NCBI GenBank assembly: GCA_900550735.1
Contig: URTD01000056.1
Span: 1 to 10,949 of the forward strand
DNA length: 10,949 nucleotides
Direction: 5' to 3'
From: an uncultured Collinsella sp.
Lineage (GTDB): Bacteria > Actinomycetota > Coriobacteriia > Coriobacteriales > Coriobacteriaceae
Shown: positions 8,061 through 10,949 of the stretch, one piece after another
How positions within the stretch are numbered: the stretch's first letter is position 1
Layout of the letters: every line of letters begins with the position of its first letter
The notes under the pieces: model-generated
What the model was told of the DNA's origin: nothing
The model's input: the letters and a program-made list of their open reading frames with translations, nothing else
The model's database searches: none
Position numbers and translations under genes: made by a program

Positions 8061-8135
8061 AAACTTCCGTAAACGTGATATTTCCCACATTTTACCCTAG
8101 GTAAAACGTGACATTTATCACATTTACGGAAGTTT
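8061..8135. repeat. 75-nt near-perfect palindrome over the ATPase promoter region
   Basis: A single dyad axis at 8098 relates the two halves. The outer arms 8061-8080 and 8116-8135 pair at 19 of 20 positions (mismatch at 8074/8122). CAC/GTG (8086-8088, 8108-8110) and TTTTACC/GGTAAAA (8090-8096, 8100-8106) also pair, giving 30 of 37 positions overall. The right arm contains GTGACATTTATCAC (8108-8121), a GTGA-N6-TCAC motif like that of CRP/FNR-family sites, and the left half holds a degenerate copy. On the minus strand, TAAAAT at 8094-8089 could be a -10 box for the DUF4143 ATPase gene. The palindrome ends 6 nt before that gene's ribosome site. Its position suggests an operator or a structured leader; it could also be a remnant of a small mobile element. 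Confidence 0.85.
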
Positions 8136-8167
8136 TAAGCTCATTTCGCCACACTTTCATCACATTC

Positions 8168-8196
8168 AAAAGGCGGAGGCGCATTTTGCGCCTCCG
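8168..8196 (-). terminator. Rho-independent type terminator downstream of gatB
   Basis: A perfect 10-bp stem (8174-8183 with 8187-8196) encloses a TTT loop and is very GC-rich. On the minus strand it is followed by CC and then TTTT (8171-8168). It lies downstream of gatB and upstream of the ATPase palindrome, so it likely insulates the two units. The T-run is short, so efficiency is uncertain. Confidence 0.6.
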
Positions 8197-8249
8197 TCAC
8201 CATCTTTCCTATCAGCCCGCCTGACCCGAACGGCCGAGTCGTCACGGAA

Positions 8250-8384
8250 CCCGGGAGCCCCGGCAGGGCGGGTGCTTGCTCAAAATGAGTTCCGCACGCA
8301 AAGAAGGCCACTTAATGTGGCCTTCGTCTTGCGCAGGACTGTTCGAAATTTTGGGGAAGCACCCGCCCTGCCGGGGCTCCCGGG
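8250..8384. repeat. Element bounded by a perfect 28-bp inverted repeat
   Basis: Bases 8250-8277 and 8357-8384 are exact reverse complements, 28 of 28, beginning CCCGGGAGCCCCGG. They enclose 79 nt that contain a further 9-bp hairpin (8303-8325). The right arm starts (in minus-strand reading) 7 nt after the gatB stop codon. The outer part of the right arm is also an 8-nt tandem repeat, GGGCTCCC twice (8374-8389). No target duplication is visible at the flanks and no ORF inside is convincing. In RNA it would fold into an extremely stable stem at the end of the gatCAB message. Alternatives are a MITE-like element or a lineage-specific intergenic repeat. Confidence 0.9.
8300..8325 (-). terminator. 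Hairpin inside the inverted-repeat element, possible gatB terminator
   Basis: A 9-bp stem, GAAGGCCAC with GTGGCCTTC (8303-8311 and 8317-8325), has a 5-nt AT loop. In minus-strand reading it is followed by TTT (8302-8300). It has the shape of an intrinsic terminator with a weak T-tract and could end the gatCAB transcript about 65 nt after the gatB stop. It sits in the loop of the 28-bp inverted repeat, so both structures could form together. Confidence 0.45.
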
Positions 8385-8391
8385 CTCCCGT

Positions 8392-10103
8392 TTACGAGAG
8401 CGACGTTCTCAGCAACTCGTTGAAGAGCTTCGGGTTGCCCTTGCCGCGGCTCGCCTTCATGCACTGGCCCACCAAAAAGCCGATGACCTTCTGGTTGCCG
8501 TCACGATACTGCTGCGCCTGATCGGCACAGTTTGCCAGCACCTCGTCCACAATCGGCTGCAGCGCGCCGGCATCGCTCACCTGACGCATGCCGCGCTCGT
8601 CGACGATCTTGTTGGGGTCGTCGCCGGTCTGGGCCATGGCCTCAAAGACCTCGTGAGCCTGGTTGGAGCTGATGGCATCGGTCGCCAGCAGTTTAGCAAG
8701 CGCCGCCACCTGAGCCGGCACAATACCGGACTCTGTCAGCGAGACGCCGGCGCCCTTAAGGTAGGCAATCATCTCGTTGACCAGCAAGTTCGCGACCGTC
8801 TGGGCCTCCTTGCCAGCCATTCCAGCAGCGGCGGCCTCAAAGAACTCGGCGAACTCCGGGTCGCCGGCAATCTGCTCGGCATCGGCCGCCTTAATGCCAA
8901 AGTCGGCCTCAAAACGGGCGCGCTTGGCATCGGGCAGCTCGGGGATCTCGCCACGGCAGCGGTCGATGAACTCGTCGTCCAGATCGAACGGTGCCAGGTC
9001 GGGATCGGGGAACAGACGATAGTCGTCGGCCGTCTCCTTCACACGCATGACCACGGTGCGCTTGCGGCTGGGCTCCCAGTGGCGGGTCTCCTGATAGATG
9101 ATGCCGCCCTCCTCGAGCACCTCGGCCTGACGGCAAATCTCGTAGGCAAGGCCGTCGTGCAGGCTCTTAAACGAGTTGAGGTTCTTAAGCTCGGTCTTGG
9201 TGCCCAGCTTGGTCTCGCCGCGGCGGCGCAGCGACACGTTGCCGTCGCAGCGCATGGAGCCCTTCTCCATGGAGCAGTCCGAAATGCCCAGCGTCACAAA
9301 GATGCGACGGAGCTTCTCCATAAACAGGCGAGCCTCCTCAGGCGTGCGCAGGTCGGGCTCGGTGACGAGCTCAATCAGCGGCGTGCCGCAACGGTTGTAG
9401 TCGACGAGCGACTCGGCCGCAGCGGTAATGCGGCCCTCGGCGCCGCCCACGTGCACCATCTTGGCGGCGTCCTCCTCCATGTGGATGCGCAGGATGCGGA
9501 TGGGCACCGTGTAGGAACCATCCTCGCGGCGCTCGGGCATCTGCAGGTTGGACGCGTCATAACTGGCCAGATGGCCGGCACGCTGGTTGCCCTCGCGCAT
9601 GGTCGACGTCATGGACGTGGACAGGCCCTCGGCGTTGGCCGAGGCGCGATTGACTGTCTTGGATTCATAGGGGCCGAGGCGCTCGCCAGGCTCTGGGCCT
9701 CGGCCTCGCCAAACGCGCAGTCGGGGCGCTCGGCGGCACCGCGACCGGTCACGTCAAGATCCAGGTGGCCGTACATGGCAAAGGCGACCGGACCCTGCGT
9801 GGTCTGGAAGTTCTTGGCCATATCGGGATAGAAGTAGTGCTTGCGGTAGAACATCGAGTGGCGCTGAATCTCGCAGTTGGTGGCGAGACCGGCCTTGACG
9901 ATGCTCTCGATGGCGCGTTTGTTGGGCACCGGCAGGGCGCCGGGCAGGCCCAGGCACACCGGGCACACGTTGTCGTTGGGCTCGTCATCGTGGCTGAGCT
10001 TGCAGTTGCAGAACATCTTGGTGTCGAGTGCGGTGAGCTCGGTATGGATCTCCAGGCCGATCACGGCCTCCCAATCCTGCAGGACCTCGGAAAGCTCCTT
10101 CAT
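8392..10103 (-). pseudogene. gatB: gatB, Asp/Glu-tRNA amidotransferase subunit B, frameshifted
   Basis: GatB binds the misacylated tRNA in the GatCAB complex, which converts Glu-tRNAGln (and Asp-tRNAAsn) to the amidated form in the cytoplasm. The ATG at 10103 overlaps the gatA stop by one base (TAATG) behind an AAGGGAGG ribosome site. The first frame encodes IGLEIHTEL, the zinc cysteines 32, 34, 47 and 50, and NVCPVCLGLPGALPV, then ends at 9609. The second frame, open down to the stop at 8392, continues with RIHMEEDAAKMVHVGG, DYNRCGTPLIELVTEP, MRCDGNVSLR, DDYRLFPDPDL and the helical C-terminal tRNA-binding domain. The 1712-nt length is one short of a multiple of three. The switch must fall between 9754 and 9611; losing one C in the CCCC run at 9670-9673 would explain it. 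Repair would give about 570 residues, against roughly 480 usual, because some 80 extra residues precede RIHMEEDA. It may be a real lesion, a sequencing error or recoding. Confidence 0.88.
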
Positions 10104-10949
10104 TACAGCTCGCCTCCCTTCCCGGCAAAATCGGGCGCGACGGAAAGCGCGGGCGCACCCGTGGCAGCATCGGCAAAGCCGCGCTCCAGGGCGCGGGCAA
10201 ACGTGAGCAGCTGACGGTCCTTAAACGCCGGACCCACCAGCTGGGCAGAAACGGGCAGCTGAGTATCCTCGCCCAGGCCCAGCGGCACCGAGATACCACC
10301 GTTGCCGCAGATGTTGAGCGAGATGGTGTACAGGTCGGAGAGGTACATCTGCGTGGGGTCGCTGATTTCGCCAAACTTAAAGGCCGTGCGCGGCGAGGCG
10401 GGCATAAGGATGGTGTCCACCTTGGCATACGCGGCATCGTAGTCCTGCGTGATGAGCGTGCGGGCCTTTTGCGCGGCGTAGTAGTACTTGTCGTACACGC
10501 CCGAGCTCAGCAGGTAGGCGCCGAGCATCTGACGGCGCTTGGCCTCGGCGCCAAAGCCGTGGGCGCGCGACAGCGAGCTCTGGTCGGACAGGTTGGCGCA
10601 GCCCTCCTCCTGATAGCCGTAGCGAATGCCGTCGAAACGTGCCAGGTTGGAGAACGCCTCGGCCGGGCCGATGACGTAGTAGGCGGCGATGGCGGCGTCC
10701 AGCTCCTCCTGGGTGTGGTGATGGCCGCAGGAGCAGGAGTCCCCGTGGTCATGGTCGTGGTGGTGCTCGTGCTCATGCTCATGCTCGTGCTCATCATGCT
10801 CGTGGTCATGGTGGTGATGATGATGCTCGTGGTGCGGCTCGTGCGCGATCTCCTCGAGAACCTCCGCAACGAGGTCGCGGCTGCCTTCCATGGTGGAGAG
10901 CAGCTGCTCGCCGGTCAGGTCCTTTTTCACCTGCTCCGGCGTCCAGTTC
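10103..10949 (-). CDS. gatA: gatA, Glu-tRNA(Gln) amidotransferase subunit A, C-terminal part with His-rich insertion
   Basis: GatA is the amidase-signature subunit that releases ammonia from glutamine for GatB. Only the last 281 residues are in the window. The catalytic Ser-cisSer-Lys region lies beyond the right edge, and gatC is presumably also there. The family is clear from AAYYVIGPAEAFSNLARFDGIRYGY, GFGAEAKRRQMLGAYLLSSG, DTILMPASPRTAFKFGE and MYLSDLYTISLNICGN (each cited in part). Just before AAYYVI, where other GatA proteins have a short loop, there is a long insertion. It starts with a charged helical stretch, followed by 43 residues with 23 His, many Asp/Glu, and CSCGHHH at its end. 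Histidine tracts of this kind bind nickel, zinc or copper in SlyD, HypB and CobW-type proteins; metal binding here is inference. The gene ends with KGGEL, whose codons hold the gatB ribosome site. The reading frame is intact. Confidence 0.9.
   Translation of the reverse strand, partial: NWTPEQVKKDLTGEQLLSTMEGSRDLVAEVLEEIAHEPHHEHHHHHHDHEHDEHEHEHEHEHHHDHDHGDSCSCGHHHTQEELDAAIAAYYVIGPAEAFSNLARFDGIRYGYQEEGCANLSDQSSLSRAHGFGAEAKRRQMLGAYLLSSGVYDKYYYAAQKARTLITQDYDAAYAKVDTILMPASPRTAFKFGEISDPTQMYLSDLYTISLNICGNGGISVPLGLGEDTQLPVSAQLVGPAFKDRQLLTFARALERGFADAATGAPALSVAPDFAGKGGEL
10715..10843 (-). repeat. His-rich coding tract with GCTCRT hexamer repeats inside gatA
   Basis: The minus strand encodes 43 residues with 23 histidines, mostly as HHH runs and HE/DH pairs. 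At DNA level, 10765-10794 is five tandem copies of GCTCRT (plus strand) encoding alternating Glu and His, with one further copy at 10798-10803. Because the unit is 6 bp, slippage would change the length without breaking the frame. Both CAC and CAT are used, so the tract is not a pure simple repeat and has probably been kept by selection. Confidence 0.9.

Noticed and set aside
8061..8135. Intrinsic terminator between gatB and the ATPase gene
   Set aside because: The stem is AT-rich outside the core and no T-run follows on either strand. A better terminator exists at 8168-8196.
8250..8384. Insertion sequence or integron attC site
   Set aside because: No transposase or integrase gene, no target duplication at the flanks, and no attC core sites were seen. 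Only the structure is reported, not an element class.
8272..9831. A 519-codon plus-strand open frame opposite gatB
   Set aside because: Low-complexity Leu/Ala/Gly/His translation, while the minus strand encodes conserved GatB motifs throughout. It also runs through the inverted-repeat element.
9609..10103. A separate 164-residue gene, distinct from gatB
   Set aside because: It is plainly the N-terminus of GatB, with the zinc cysteines and the NVCPVCLG motif, and is followed in the next frame by the rest of the protein. The residues after the shift look out of frame.

Overview
The window reads as chromosomal DNA of a high-GC actinomycete of the Coriobacteriia, most likely Collinsella or a close relative. 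This placement is inference. It rests on base composition (roughly 60% GC in the housekeeping genes), strong GGGAGG-type ribosome sites, the GatCAB amidotransferase operon and the style of the transporters. No rRNA, tRNA, CRISPR array or transposase was seen. All genes except one AraC-type regulator lie on the minus strand, so the layout below follows decreasing coordinates for most units.

Left part (1-1763): a heavy-metal type P-type ATPase, cut by the window edge, is preceded by a small cysteine-containing membrane-anchored protein. The two form a short operon. A candidate promoter overlapped by several small dyads sits at 1844-1885.

Centre left (1909-6612): two half-size ABC transporters of the exporter fold are joined head to tail (TAAATG junction). 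A divergently transcribed AraC-family regulator faces them across a compact intergenic region with a near-consensus promoter. The first half-transporter carries the AFADPENE variant D-loop known from siderophore transporters of the IrtAB/YbtPQ type. A metallophore or similar small-molecule transporter controlled by its own regulator is therefore the best guess. Together with the P-type ATPase, this makes the left half a likely metal-handling region.

Centre right (6677-8160): an AAA ATPase of the AAA_14/DUF4143 type, visibly lower in GC than its neighbours, is preceded by a 75-nt near-perfect palindrome that covers its probable promoter.

Right part (8168-10949): the end of the gatCAB operon. 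gatA enters from the right edge and carries an extraordinary histidine-rich insertion (23 His in 43 residues). gatB overlaps it by one base and is split by a single-base frameshift in this sequence, inside a lineage-type insertion. After the gatB stop comes a 135-nt structure bounded by a perfect 28-bp inverted repeat, then a terminator-like hairpin.

The points most worth a second look are the His-rich GatA insertion, the frameshift in the normally essential gatB, the palindrome before the DUF4143 ATPase, and the 28-bp inverted-repeat element after gatB. No undescribed multi-gene system can be claimed from the sequence alone.
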